Positions 1 to 8,031 of a DNA stretch of 38,004 bases are shown here, piece by piece. Each line of letters begins with the position of its first letter. Position 1 is the first letter of the stretch. The notes below the pieces were generated by a model. The model was given only the letters and a program-made list of their open reading frames with translations. It had not been told where the DNA came from and ran no database searches. This DNA comes from CAMAVH01 sp036500145. GTDB taxonomy: Bacteria > Pseudomonadota > Alphaproteobacteria > SMXQ01. The stretch lies in contig DASYCO010000007.1 in assembly GCA_036500145.1 (NCBI GenBank), positions 1 through 38,004 of the forward strand. The letters are read 5' to 3'. The translations under genes were made by a program, and so were the position numbers.

Positions 1-1
1 C

Positions 2-1279
<1,278 letters not shown>

Positions 1280-1361
1280 CGCCGATAGTGCGTAGACGAA
1301 CGAGCGGCGCGGCGGCTACAGTCGCGCCGCCGTTTCCGCAGCCCCGCTTTCAAGGACGCCG

Positions 1362-1631
1362 ATGTCGCCCCAGCTCGCCATCATCCTGCTTTCGACGCTC
1401 ATCCCGTCCGCCGCCGTCGGGTTCATCCTCTATCAGGCGGGCAAGACGCTGGGCTACGCCGTCTTCGGCGCCGTGCTCGTCTACGCCATCTCGCTCGGCC
1501 TGCTGCTGCTGCTCTTCAAGGCCTGGACGCTGTGGCCGGACATGCCCTTCCAGGCCTTCCTGCTGATCATGCCCATCGCCGTGGCCGGCTTCTTCGCCTG
1601 GCAGCTCAAGGGCCGCGGCCCGAACCGCTGA
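1362..1631 (+). CDS. Small three-helix membrane protein, uncharacterised
   Basis: An 89-residue, strongly hydrophobic protein. The ATG is preceded by an AAGGA ribosome-binding site at about 1352-1356. Three membrane segments can be read at about residues 5-22, 28-53 and 60-81, ending in a basic tail (QLKGRGPNR) likely to be cytoplasmic. It begins 82 bases after acs with no evident terminator, so cotranscription with acs is possible. I do not recognise the family, and no catalytic or binding motif is visible. Confidence 0.7.
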   Translation: MSPQLAIILLSTLIPSAAVGFILYQAGKTLGYAVFGAVLVYAISLGLLLLLFKAWTLWPDMPFQAFLLIMPIAVAGFFAWQLKGRGPNR

Positions 1632-1659
1632 CGTCCCTTTTTCGTCACGGGTAGGACGC

Positions 1660-1685
1660 GGAACCTACCGGCGAGATGCCGCGTT
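1660..1685 (+). promoter_or_regulatory. EcfG-type (general stress sigma) promoter, site 1
   Basis: GGAAC at 1660-1664 and CGTT at 1682-1685 are separated by 17 bases. This matches the alphaproteobacterial general-stress promoter (GGAAC-N16/17-CGTT) read by EcfG under PhyR-NepR control. It lies 34 bases before the ATG of the 25-residue peptide gene, the correct orientation and distance for that gene. Confidence 0.7.
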
Positions 1686-1719
1686 GATCCTCACGACCGT
1701 CAACGGGAAGGATCAGTCC

Positions 1720-1797
1720 ATGCGTGGCATCTTGCTTTGGGTTCTCGGCATTCCGATCCCCATCATCATCCTATTGTATTTGTTCCACGTTATCTGA
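1720..1797 (+). CDS. 25-residue hydrophobic membrane peptide
   Basis: An ATG codon is followed by 24 codons and TGA. The peptide begins MRGILLWVLGIPIPII and ends LLYLFHVI, a single membrane-spanning segment with a central IPIPIII stretch and almost no soluble part. A GGGAAGGA ribosome-binding site lies at about 1705-1712, ideally placed. An EcfG-type promoter immediately upstream supports it as a real, stress-induced gene. I have an impression that similar short peptides with an IPIPII core occur widely in proteobacteria as hypothetical proteins, but I cannot check this. Function unknown; a membrane-associated stress microprotein is the inference. Confidence 0.65.
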   Translation: MRGILLWVLGIPIPIIILLYLFHVI

Positions 1798-1852
1798 CCG
1801 CTTCCGCACCGCCGCGCGCGCCGCATAGGGATTCTGTCCTCGCGGTTCCGCC

Positions 1853-1877
1853 GGAACGCGGCCACCTGCCCCGCGTT
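1853..1877 (+). promoter_or_regulatory. EcfG-type promoter, site 2
   Basis: GGAAC at 1853-1857 and CGTT at 1874-1877 with a 16-base spacer, a second match to the general-stress sigma promoter. It lies 53 bases upstream of the glutamine-rich gene starting at 1931. Two matches serving two consecutive small genes make chance less likely. Confidence 0.65.
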
Positions 1878-1930
1878 TACATGAGGCACGGGGCATTCGC
1901 CTCGCGGATTTCAGCGAATTGGAGAGCAAC

Positions 1931-2131
1931 ATGGCCGACCAGAAGAATCCGAGTCAGAAGCAGCAGCAAGGGCAGCAGCACCAGAACCCGCAGCAGGGCC
2001 AGCAGCAGAAGCCGCAACAGCAGCAGAACCAGCAGAATCAGCAGAACAAGCAGCAGCCTGGTCAGCCGAACCGTCAGCAGGACCAGCAGGCGAACCAGAG
2101 CCGCCAGCCCGGCCAGGAGCCGCGCCGCTGA
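1931..2131 (+). CDS. Glutamine-rich low-complexity small protein
   Basis: A 66-residue protein with 31 glutamines, the rest mostly N, P, G, K and R; it is hydrophilic, probably disordered, and has no signal peptide or membrane segment. The ATG at 1931 is preferred over the TTG at 1919 because GGAGAG at 1921-1926 is well placed as ribosome-binding site. An EcfG-type promoter lies upstream and a strong intrinsic terminator downstream, so it looks like a complete single-gene unit. The CAG/CAA-rich DNA is internally repetitive, which may make its length variable. Function unknown; a hydration or protein-protective role in stress is speculation. Confidence 0.75.
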   Translation: MADQKNPSQKQQQGQQHQNPQQGQQQKPQQQQNQQNQQNKQQPGQPNRQQDQQANQSRQPGQEPRR

Positions 2132-2216
2132 TGCTCGGGCGGCATGCGGCGGCGACGGCCTGAAGGATTCGAGCCGCCGACCGCCGCCAAGACGATAAAC
2201 CTCCGGTAATCCCCTG

Positions 2217-2244
2217 CCGCCAGCCTCGCTGGCGGTTTCTTTTT
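2217..2244 (+). terminator. Rho-independent terminator after the Gln-rich gene
   Basis: A perfect 8-bp stem (CCGCCAGC 2217-2224 with GCTGGCGG 2228-2235), a CTC loop, and then TTTCTTTTT. The T-run is on the plus strand, so it ends the glutamine-rich gene's transcript. Confidence 0.9.
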
Positions 2245-2268
2245 ATGCGGGAGGCGACTGCCCCGAGA

Positions 2269-2403
2269 TCAGCGCAGCGCGAGCGCCAGGATTTCGAGCA
2301 TGAAGAACAGGGCCAAGACGCAGACGAGCCAGCGCAGGCGCCGTTCGCGCAGCGAGTGCGGCGGCGCCTTCGTCGCGGAGCCGTTCATTGCAGCCTTATT
2401 CAT
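2269..2403 (-). CDS. Tiny single-pass membrane protein overlapping the flavocytochrome gene
   Basis: A 44-residue frame whose ATG (2401-2403) overlaps the end of the upstream gene (stop at 2396-2398) by eight bases, so translation may be coupled. A second ATG at 2386-2388 would give 39 residues. The peptide has a basic stretch (LRERRLRW) followed by one hydrophobic helix (about residues 25-43) that runs to the C-terminus. The pattern suggests an inner-membrane micro-subunit or assembly peptide for the flavocytochrome, but that is inference from position only. Confidence 0.5.
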   Translation of the reverse strand: MNKAAMNGSATKAPPHSLRERRLRWLVCVLALFFMLEILALALR

Positions 2404-3844
2404 AGCCGACGGCCTCGTCGATGATGCGTGCGAGGGGCACGCAGCGCGCGCGCAGCGCGCGTTCGGCCGCCGCGCGCATGGCGCGCGAGCCGCTGACGAA
2501 ATAGAGCCAGCGCTCGGGATGCGGCCAGTCGATCCAGTCCGCCACCATTGCTTCGTCGATCTCGCCGACGCCGCCGGACCAGTCGATCGGCGGCTGCGCC
2601 AGCACATGGGTGGCGCGGAAATCCATCGCCTGCGTCCATTCCTCCATCTCGTCGCCGTAGACGATCTGGTTGGCGGCGCGGTTGCCGGCGAGCAGGCGGA
2701 GCGGGCGCGTCTCCTGCACCGCGCGGCGATGGCGCAGCAGGCCGAGAATCGGCGCGATGCCGACGCCGCCGGCGACGTAGGCGATGCCGGCGACCTTGGC
2801 GTCGCCGCCGGCCGCGGCGACGCCTTCGCTCAGCGTGAAGCGGCCGAACGGCCCGTCGACATAGGCCCGGCTGTTCACCGGCAAGGCGCCGATCACCTTG
2901 GTGAAGTCGCCCGCCTCCTCGATCAGGAAGCTGAGCTTGGCGCCCTCGGTCGGCGAGGAGACGATCGAGAAGGGATGGTCGGCCATGATGAAGGGCGAGC
3001 CGCCGAGCGTCACCCAGGCGAACTGCCCCGCTTCATAGGCGATGGGCGGCGTGATGCGCGGCTTGGCGGCGGCGGCGAGCATGCCGACGGGATGCTGCTT
3101 CGCCGGCCATAGCGTCACGCTCCACAGCCTGTCGCCGACGCGCGCGATCTTGGAGATGTAGAAGGGCCGCTGGCCGAGCTGCCAGGGCCGGCCGATGTAG
3201 AGGTAGCCGAGCGACGCCAGCGACAGCGCCGCCATCATGATCCAGAGCTGCGCCAGCGTGAGGTCCTCGCTGTAGCTGCCCACCGTGATCGCGTGATGCA
3301 GGCCGGAGCAGAGGATGGCGGCGGCGCCGATGCCATGGCTGATGCGCCAGGCCTCGTAGCGGATCGGCAGCCAGTCGCGCAGCAAGGCCAACGCCATGAC
3401 GGCGACGAGCAGGGCCCAGGCCGTGAGCCCGCTGGTGAAGGCCGGATTGACCAGCATGTCCGCCAGCGCCGCAGCCGCGTCGACGGGGCCGTCCTGGAAC
3501 AGGTTCGGCATGACGTAGAGGAAGGGATGCACGAGCAGCGCCACCGTGATGCCGCGCGCGGCATATTGATGGAAGCGCATCAGGCGGTCGATGCCGACGC
3601 GGCCCGACACCCAGCGCATGCGGCCCGAGATGACGAACTGCACGGTCAGCAGCGCGAAGCCGACCATCGCCAGCGCGTTCGAGAGGGCGCGCCACGGTCC
3701 GGCGGTCGGCCCGTTCTGGTGCCAGGCGAGGAACAGCGGGAAGGAGCCGACGGCGAGATACATGACGATCAGCAGCGCCGGCGGAAAGCCGCCGCGCGTC
3801 GACGCGTGACCGGCGGCGGCAGATGTCGGGACGGGCGCGCTCAT
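2396..3844 (-). CDS. Ferric-reductase/NOX-like transmembrane flavocytochrome
   Basis: A 482-residue membrane oxidoreductase expected to carry electrons from cytosolic NAD(P)H through FAD and two b-hemes across the membrane. The N-terminal half has about six membrane helices. H92 and H106 (13 residues between) and H170 with H183/H184 form two histidine pairs typical of bis-heme ligation in this superfamily. The C-terminal half has an FAD-binding HPFSIVSSP (about 290-298), a YVDGPFG strand and a nucleotide-binding AGGVGIAP (about 358-365). The usual C-G-P near the end is replaced by VSGS (about 450-453), which may alter hydride transfer. The ATG at 3844 is chosen because the longer frame runs through the upstream DUF1674 gene. 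It is probably cotranscribed with that gene. The acceptor (Fe(III), oxygen or another) cannot be deduced. Confidence 0.8.
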   Translation of the reverse strand: MSAPVPTSAAAGHASTRGGFPPALLIVMYLAVGSFPLFLAWHQNGPTAGPWRALSNALAMVGFALLTVQFVISGRMRWVSGRVGIDRLMRFHQYAARGITVALLVHPFLYVMPNLFQDGPVDAAAALADMLVNPAFTSGLTAWALLVAVMALALLRDWLPIRYEAWRISHGIGAAAILCSGLHHAITVGSYSEDLTLAQLWIMMAALSLASLGYLYIGRPWQLGQRPFYISKIARVGDRLWSVTLWPAKQHPVGMLAAAAKPRITPPIAYEAGQFAWVTLGGSPFIMADHPFSIVSSPTEGAKLSFLIEEAGDFTKVIGALPVNSRAYVDGPFGRFTLSEGVAAAGGDAKVAGIAYVAGGVGIAPILGLLRHRRAVQETRPLRLLAGNRAANQIVYGDEMEEWTQAMDFRATHVLAQPPIDWSGGVGEIDEAMVADWIDWPHPERWLYFVSGSRAMRAAAERALRARCVPLARIIDEAVGYE

Positions 3845-3878
3845 CGAAATGGAAAGTCCTGTCTTGCCTGTCGGGATT

Positions 3879-4127
3879 CTAGAAGTCGACGCAGCGGCCG
3901 TTCTTTTCCCAGTCGCCGTAGCGCGTCGGCTCCGGCCCCTTGGGCCCGCCGACCTCGGGCTTGCGCGACGGCACTGCGGGCGCCGGCTTGTCGGCCGCCT
4001 TCGCGTCAGAGGGCATCGCGTCAGAAGCCTGAGCGTCGGGAATCTGCGCGCCCTGCGTCGGCGCGGCGGGTTCACTCGCTGCGGAAGACGACGGCGACGA
4101 GGGTCGTGACGTTTGCGGATCGCTCAT
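3879..4127 (-). CDS. DUF1674 / SDHAF4-like protein
   Basis: An 82-residue protein with a disordered, Ser/Pro/Ala-rich N-terminal half and the diagnostic C-terminus PTRYGDWEKNGRCVDF of DUF1674. The mitochondrial relative, SDHAF4, helps assemble the flavinylated succinate dehydrogenase subunit; bacterial members are common in Alphaproteobacteria and often annotated only by the domain. It is divergent from htpX and 34 bases ahead of the flavocytochrome gene in the same direction, which makes a two- or three-gene unit likely. Whether it assists SDH or the adjacent flavoprotein is not shown. Confidence 0.85.
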   Translation of the reverse strand: MSDPQTSRPSSPSSSAASEPAAPTQGAQIPDAQASDAMPSDAKAADKPAPAVPSRKPEVGGPKGPEPTRYGDWEKNGRCVDF

Positions 4128-4186
4128 GGCAGCACCTCGAAAGCCGCAGCGCGCCTGGAAGACGGGCCGCGCCGAAGGATAGGAGA

Positions 4187-4214
4187 CTTGAAGCGGACGG
4201 CCGGCACTCTATGT
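4187..4214 (+). promoter_or_regulatory. Sigma-32-like heat-shock promoter for htpX
   Basis: CTTG at 4187-4190 (followed by AA) and TCTATGT at 4208-4214 with a 17-base spacer. This resembles the alphaproteobacterial RpoH promoter (CTTG-N16/17-CYTATNT), with one mismatch in the second box. It faces htpX, a classical heat-shock gene, and would give a leader of about 140 bases. Further down the leader ACGGCA occurs three times (4264, 4276, 4287). Confidence 0.5.
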
Positions 4215-4360
4215 AATCCTACGGCCGAGCGCCATGTCAGATATCGTGACGGATATGCCGAAAACGGCACTGATTACGGCAAGAATACGGCACCGACAAG
4301 CTTCGCGCCACTGGCTACAATCGGTAGCCGCGCGTTTCACATTCACCCACCCAAAGGCCC

Positions 4361-5233
4361 ATGAGCACCACTCGCACCTTTCTGCTGATCGCCGGCCTGA
4401 CCGCCCTATTCATGGCGATCGGCTACATGATCGGCGGACCGACCGGCATGGTCGTCGCGCTTGGCGTCGCCGCCGCGATGAACCTGTTCGCCTACTGGAA
4501 TTCCGACAAGATGGTGCTGTCGATGTACGGCGCGCGGCAGGTCGACCGCGCCAGCGCGCCGGCGCTGTACGGCATCGTCGAGCAGCTCGCCGGACGCGCC
4601 GGCCTGCCGATGCCCAAGGTCTACATCATCGAGAACGACCAGCCGAACGCCTTCGCCACGGGCCGCAACCCGGAGAACGCGGCGGTCGCCGCCACCACCG
4701 GCCTGCTGCGCGCCTTGAGCCATGAGGAAGTCGCCGGCGTCATGGCGCACGAGCTGGCCCACGTGAAGAACCGCGACACGCTGACGCAGACGATCACCGC
4801 CACCATCGCGGGCGCCATCGGCATGCTCGCCAACTTCGCCTTCTTCTTCGGCGGCAACCGCAACAACGGCAACGGCGGCAACGCGCTGATCGGCCTGCTC
4901 GTCATGATCCTCGCGCCCATCGCCGCCATGCTGGTGCAGTTCGCCATCTCGCGCACGCGCGAGTACGAGGCCGACCGCGTCGGCGCGGAGATCTCCGGCC
5001 GTCCGCTCTGGCTCGCCTCGGCGCTGCAGAACATGTCGCACGCCGCCCAGGCCATCGACAATCCGGACGCCGAGCGCAACCCGGCGACGGCGCACATGTT
5101 CATCGTCAACCCCCTGCACGCCCAGGGCATGGACGGCCTGTTCTCGACGCACCCGAGCACCGAGAACCGCATCCGCCGCCTGCGCGAGCTGGCCGGCGAA
5201 GCGGCCGCGCCAAAGCGCGGCTTCTGGGGCTGA
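4361..5233 (+). CDS. htpX: HtpX family membrane zinc metalloprotease
   Basis: A 290-residue M48-type protease that degrades misfolded inner-membrane proteins, complementing FtsH. Two N-terminal membrane helices (about 7-23 and 31-46) precede the zinc site HELAH (H130, E131, H134). The third ligand is probably E201 in the REYEADR motif. Two further hydrophobic segments (about 141-162 and 175-196) lie between these motifs. Length and order match HtpX well. AAAGG at about 4353-4357 serves as ribosome-binding site. The upstream sigma-32-like promoter agrees with heat-shock control. Confidence 0.95.
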   Translation: MSTTRTFLLIAGLTALFMAIGYMIGGPTGMVVALGVAAAMNLFAYWNSDKMVLSMYGARQVDRASAPALYGIVEQLAGRAGLPMPKVYIIENDQPNAFATGRNPENAAVAATTGLLRALSHEEVAGVMAHELAHVKNRDTLTQTITATIAGAIGMLANFAFFFGGNRNNGNGGNALIGLLVMILAPIAAMLVQFAISRTREYEADRVGAEISGRPLWLASALQNMSHAAQAIDNPDAERNPATAHMFIVNPLHAQGMDGLFSTHPSTENRIRRLRELAGEAAAPKRGFWG

Positions 5234-5312
5234 CGCGAACGGCGGCTTGCGGGACGGGCTGCGGGCGCGCGACAATCGCGCAGCCGCCGCACCCAGCGCA
5301 AGAGAGCAGCCC

Positions 5313-5798
5313 ATGACGACACCCTCGCCCTTCCCCGTCGCGATCGCCGCCGCCGATGCGCCGCCGCGCACCAAGCCCTCGAACTATCCGGAGCCGTTCT
5401 TCTCGCGCATGAACAAGCGCGTGAAGGCGCCGCTCGACGACCTGTTCGGCCTGACCAATTTCGGCGTCAACGTCACGCGCATCCTGCCGGGCGGCGAATC
5501 GGCGCTGCGCCACACCCACAGCAAGCAGGACGAGTTCGTCTACATCCTCGAAGGCACGCCGACGCTGATCACCGACGCCGGCGAGACGCTCCTGGCACCC
5601 GGCATGTGCGCCGGCTTCAAGGCGGGCACGGGCAACGGCCACCATCTCGTGAACCGCGGCGCGCAGGACGTCGTCTACCTCGAAGTCGGCGACCGCAGCG
5701 CCGGCGACGCCGGCAGCTATCCCGACGACGACATCGAGGCGCAGTTCAAGGGGCCGGGCCAATGGGCCTTCGTGCACAAGGACGGAACGCCTTACTGA
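5313..5798 (+). CDS. Cupin-domain protein
   Basis: A 161-residue single-domain cupin. The conserved metal site is visible as H67, H69 (RHTHS), E74 (KQDEF) and H110 or H111 (NGHH), with glycine-rich turns around residues 60 and 97. The start at 5313 is chosen because the longer upstream frame lacks homology-like character and overlaps the htpX leaving region; AAGAGAG at about 5300 can act as ribosome-binding site. Such proteins often have a cupin-2 fold with unknown substrate, so only a metal-binding small-molecule role is suggested. It sits between htpX and the rRNA methyltransferase gene. Confidence 0.8.
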   Translation: MTTPSPFPVAIAAADAPPRTKPSNYPEPFFSRMNKRVKAPLDDLFGLTNFGVNVTRILPGGESALRHTHSKQDEFVYILEGTPTLITDAGETLLAPGMCAGFKAGTGNGHHLVNRGAQDVVYLEVGDRSAGDAGSYPDDDIEAQFKGPGQWAFVHKDGTPY

Positions 5799-5865
5799 GG
5801 CTTGCGAAACGGCTGGCGCGCGAGGGTTTCGTGACTCCGGACGCGCGCTCCTGTAAACCGGCGCC

Positions 5866-7278
5866 ATGAGCGAACCGACCTCCCCCAAGCCGCCTGCCAA
5901 ATCCGGCCCCAAGCCGAAGCGCGCGATCAAGCTGCCGCCCGGCCTCGCCGCGCGCGCCGCCGCGACCGACGCCTTGGCCGCCGTGCTCGACAAGCGCCGG
6001 CCGCTCGAAGAGGCGCTCGCCGCCGTGCCCGGCTACGACGCGCTCGAAGCACGCGACCGCGCCTTCGCCCGCCTGCTCGTCGCCACGGCGACGCGCCGCC
6101 TCGGCCAGATCGACGCCATGATAAAGCATTGCCTGGAACGGGCCGTTCCGCGCGCCGGCCGCATGGCCGAGCACATCCTGCGCATCGGCACGGCGCAATT
6201 GATGTTCCTCGGCACGCCCGCCCACGCGGCGGTCAGCGCCGCCGTCGACCATGCCGAGGCGATGAAGCTCACCGCCTACAAGAAGCTGATCAACGCCGTG
6301 CTGCGCCGCATCGCGCGCGAGGGCGAGGAACTGCGCGACGCGCAGGACGCCGCCAAGCTCAACACGCCCGACTGGCTGTGGCGCTCCTGGACCGGGGCCT
6401 ACGGCGAGGCGACGGCGCGCGCCATCGCCGACGCCCATCTCGCCGAGCCGCCGCTCGACATCACCCTCATGCCCGGCGAGCCGGCGAAGCAATGGGCCGA
6501 GCGGCTGGAGGCCCACGTCCTGCCGACCGGCGCGCTGCGCCGCGCCGCCGACCTCAGCGGCGCCATCGGCGACCTGCCGGGCTATGACGAGGGCCGCTGG
6601 TGGGTGCAGGACGCCGCCGCCGCCCTGCCCGCCAAGCTGCTGCTGACCGCGCTCGCCAAGACGAAAGCCGCACAGGTCGCCGATCTCTGCGCGGCACCCG
6701 GCGGCAAGACCGCGCAGCTCGCCGCTGTCCTGAACAAGAGCGCCGGAGCCCGGGTCGTGGCGCTCGACGTCAACGCCACGCGCCTCGGCCGCCTGCGCCA
6801 GAACCTCGAACGGCTGCATCTGACGGCGGAAACCCTGCAGGCCGACGCCGGCGACTGGAAGCCCGAGCAAGCGTTGGACGGCGTGCTGCTCGACGCACCC
6901 TGCAGCGCCACCGGCACGATCCGCCGCCATCCCGACATCGCGCGCAGCAAGCGGGCCGACGACGTCGCCAAGCTCGGCCCGGTGCAGGAACGCCTGCTCG
7001 CCAATGCCGTGGCCATGCTCAAGCCGGGCGGCGTGCTGGTCTATGCCGTCTGCTCGCTCGAAGCCGAAGAAGGCCCCAAGCGCATCGGCGCCCTGCTCGA
7101 CGCCAACCCGAAGCTGGAACGGCTGCCGGTCAGCCCGGCCGAAGTCGGCGGGCTCGACGTCCTGATCACCAAAAAGGGCGATCTGCGCAGCCTGCCGAGC
7201 CAGGCCGCCCTCCCCGCCAAGCCGGCGCTCGGCGGCTTCGACGGATTCTACGCCGCCCGCCTGCGGCGGATCGGCTAA
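5866..7278 (+). CDS. rsmB: RsmB-like 16S rRNA (cytosine-5) methyltransferase
   Basis: A 470-residue SAM-dependent RNA m5C methyltransferase. Residues about 30-170 form a NusB-like RNA-binding domain. The catalytic domain carries the SAM motif VADLCAAPGGKT (about 271-282), the DAPCSATG motif with C346, and YAVCSLEAEEG with C396. In this family the second cysteine is the nucleophile and the first assists product release; both are present. Family members methylate C967 of 16S rRNA (E. coli RsmB). The symbol is assigned by domain architecture; Alphaproteobacteria may have more than one paralogue, so exact target is uncertain. Confidence 0.88.
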   Translation: MSEPTSPKPPAKSGPKPKRAIKLPPGLAARAAATDALAAVLDKRRPLEEALAAVPGYDALEARDRAFARLLVATATRRLGQIDAMIKHCLERAVPRAGRMAEHILRIGTAQLMFLGTPAHAAVSAAVDHAEAMKLTAYKKLINAVLRRIAREGEELRDAQDAAKLNTPDWLWRSWTGAYGEATARAIADAHLAEPPLDITLMPGEPAKQWAERLEAHVLPTGALRRAADLSGAIGDLPGYDEGRWWVQDAAAALPAKLLLTALAKTKAAQVADLCAAPGGKTAQLAAVLNKSAGARVVALDVNATRLGRLRQNLERLHLTAETLQADAGDWKPEQALDGVLLDAPCSATGTIRRHPDIARSKRADDVAKLGPVQERLLANAVAMLKPGGVLVYAVCSLEAEEGPKRIGALLDANPKLERLPVSPAEVGGLDVLITKKGDLRSLPSQAALPAKPALGGFDGFYAARLRRIG

Positions 7279-7348
7279 AGCCCCGGCGAAGCCCGTTAAA
7301 TCGCCCGCTTCCCTTGCGATTCAGGGCGTTAGCTGGTACCAAAAGCGC

Positions 7349-8014
7349 GTGCAACAGCCGACCCGCATCGCGCCGTCCATCCTGTCCGCCGACTTCGCCA
7401 AATTGGGCGAGGAAGTCCGCGCGGTGGATGAGGCAGGCGCCGACTACATCCATGTCGACGTGATGGACGGGCATTTCGTGCCCAACCTGACCATCGGCCC
7501 TGCGGTGGTCAAGGCGCTGCGCCCGCACAGCGCCAAGCCCTTCGACGTCCACCTGATGATCTCCCCGGTCGACGTCTTCGTGCCGCAGTTCGCCGAGGCG
7601 GGCGCCGACATCATCACCGTGCATCCGGAGGCCGGCGCGCACCTGCACCGCACGGTCCAGCTCATCAAGTCGCTCGGCAAGAAGGCCGGCGTGGCGCTCA
7701 ACCCGGCGACGCCGCTCGAAGCCGTCGACTACATCCTCGGCGACCTCGACCTCGTGCTGGTGATGAGCGTGAACCCGGGCTTCGGCGGCCAGTCCTTCAT
7801 CGAATCGCAGATCGAGAAGATCCGCCTGCTGCGCCAGCGCATCGACAGGCTCGGCAAGAAAATCGACCTCGAAGTCGACGGCGGCATCAACGTCGAGACC
7901 GCCGCCGTGGCGATCAAGGCCGGCGCCGACGTCCTGGTCGCCGGCACCGCGACATTCCAGGGCGGGGCGAACGCCTACGCCGACAACATCCGCCGCATTC
8001 GCGGCGGGCGCTGA
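7349..8014 (+). CDS. rpe: Ribulose-phosphate 3-epimerase
   Basis: A 221-residue TIM-barrel enzyme interconverting ribulose-5-phosphate and xylulose-5-phosphate in the pentose phosphate pathway. The start is GTG at 7349, giving MQQPTRIAPSILSADFAKLG, which matches the conserved N-terminus with its active-site serine and aspartate. HVDVMDGHFVPN, DVHLMI, VMSVNPGFGGQ and EVDGGIN carry the metal and phosphate ligands. Length matches the family (E. coli 225). It is followed after 17 bases by the heparinase-family gene, so the two are probably in one transcript. Confidence 0.95.
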   Translation: MQQPTRIAPSILSADFAKLGEEVRAVDEAGADYIHVDVMDGHFVPNLTIGPAVVKALRPHSAKPFDVHLMISPVDVFVPQFAEAGADIITVHPEAGAHLHRTVQLIKSLGKKAGVALNPATPLEAVDYILGDLDLVLVMSVNPGFGGQSFIESQIEKIRLLRQRIDRLGKKIDLEVDGGINVETAAVAIKAGADVLVAGTATFQGGANAYADNIRRIRGGR

Positions 8015-8031
8015 CCGGCGAGGCGCCGCAG

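Noticed and set aside
1940..2110. CAG-rich repeats as a non-coding tandem repeat
   Set aside because: They are read in frame from a good start, behind a promoter and before a terminator, so they are coding.
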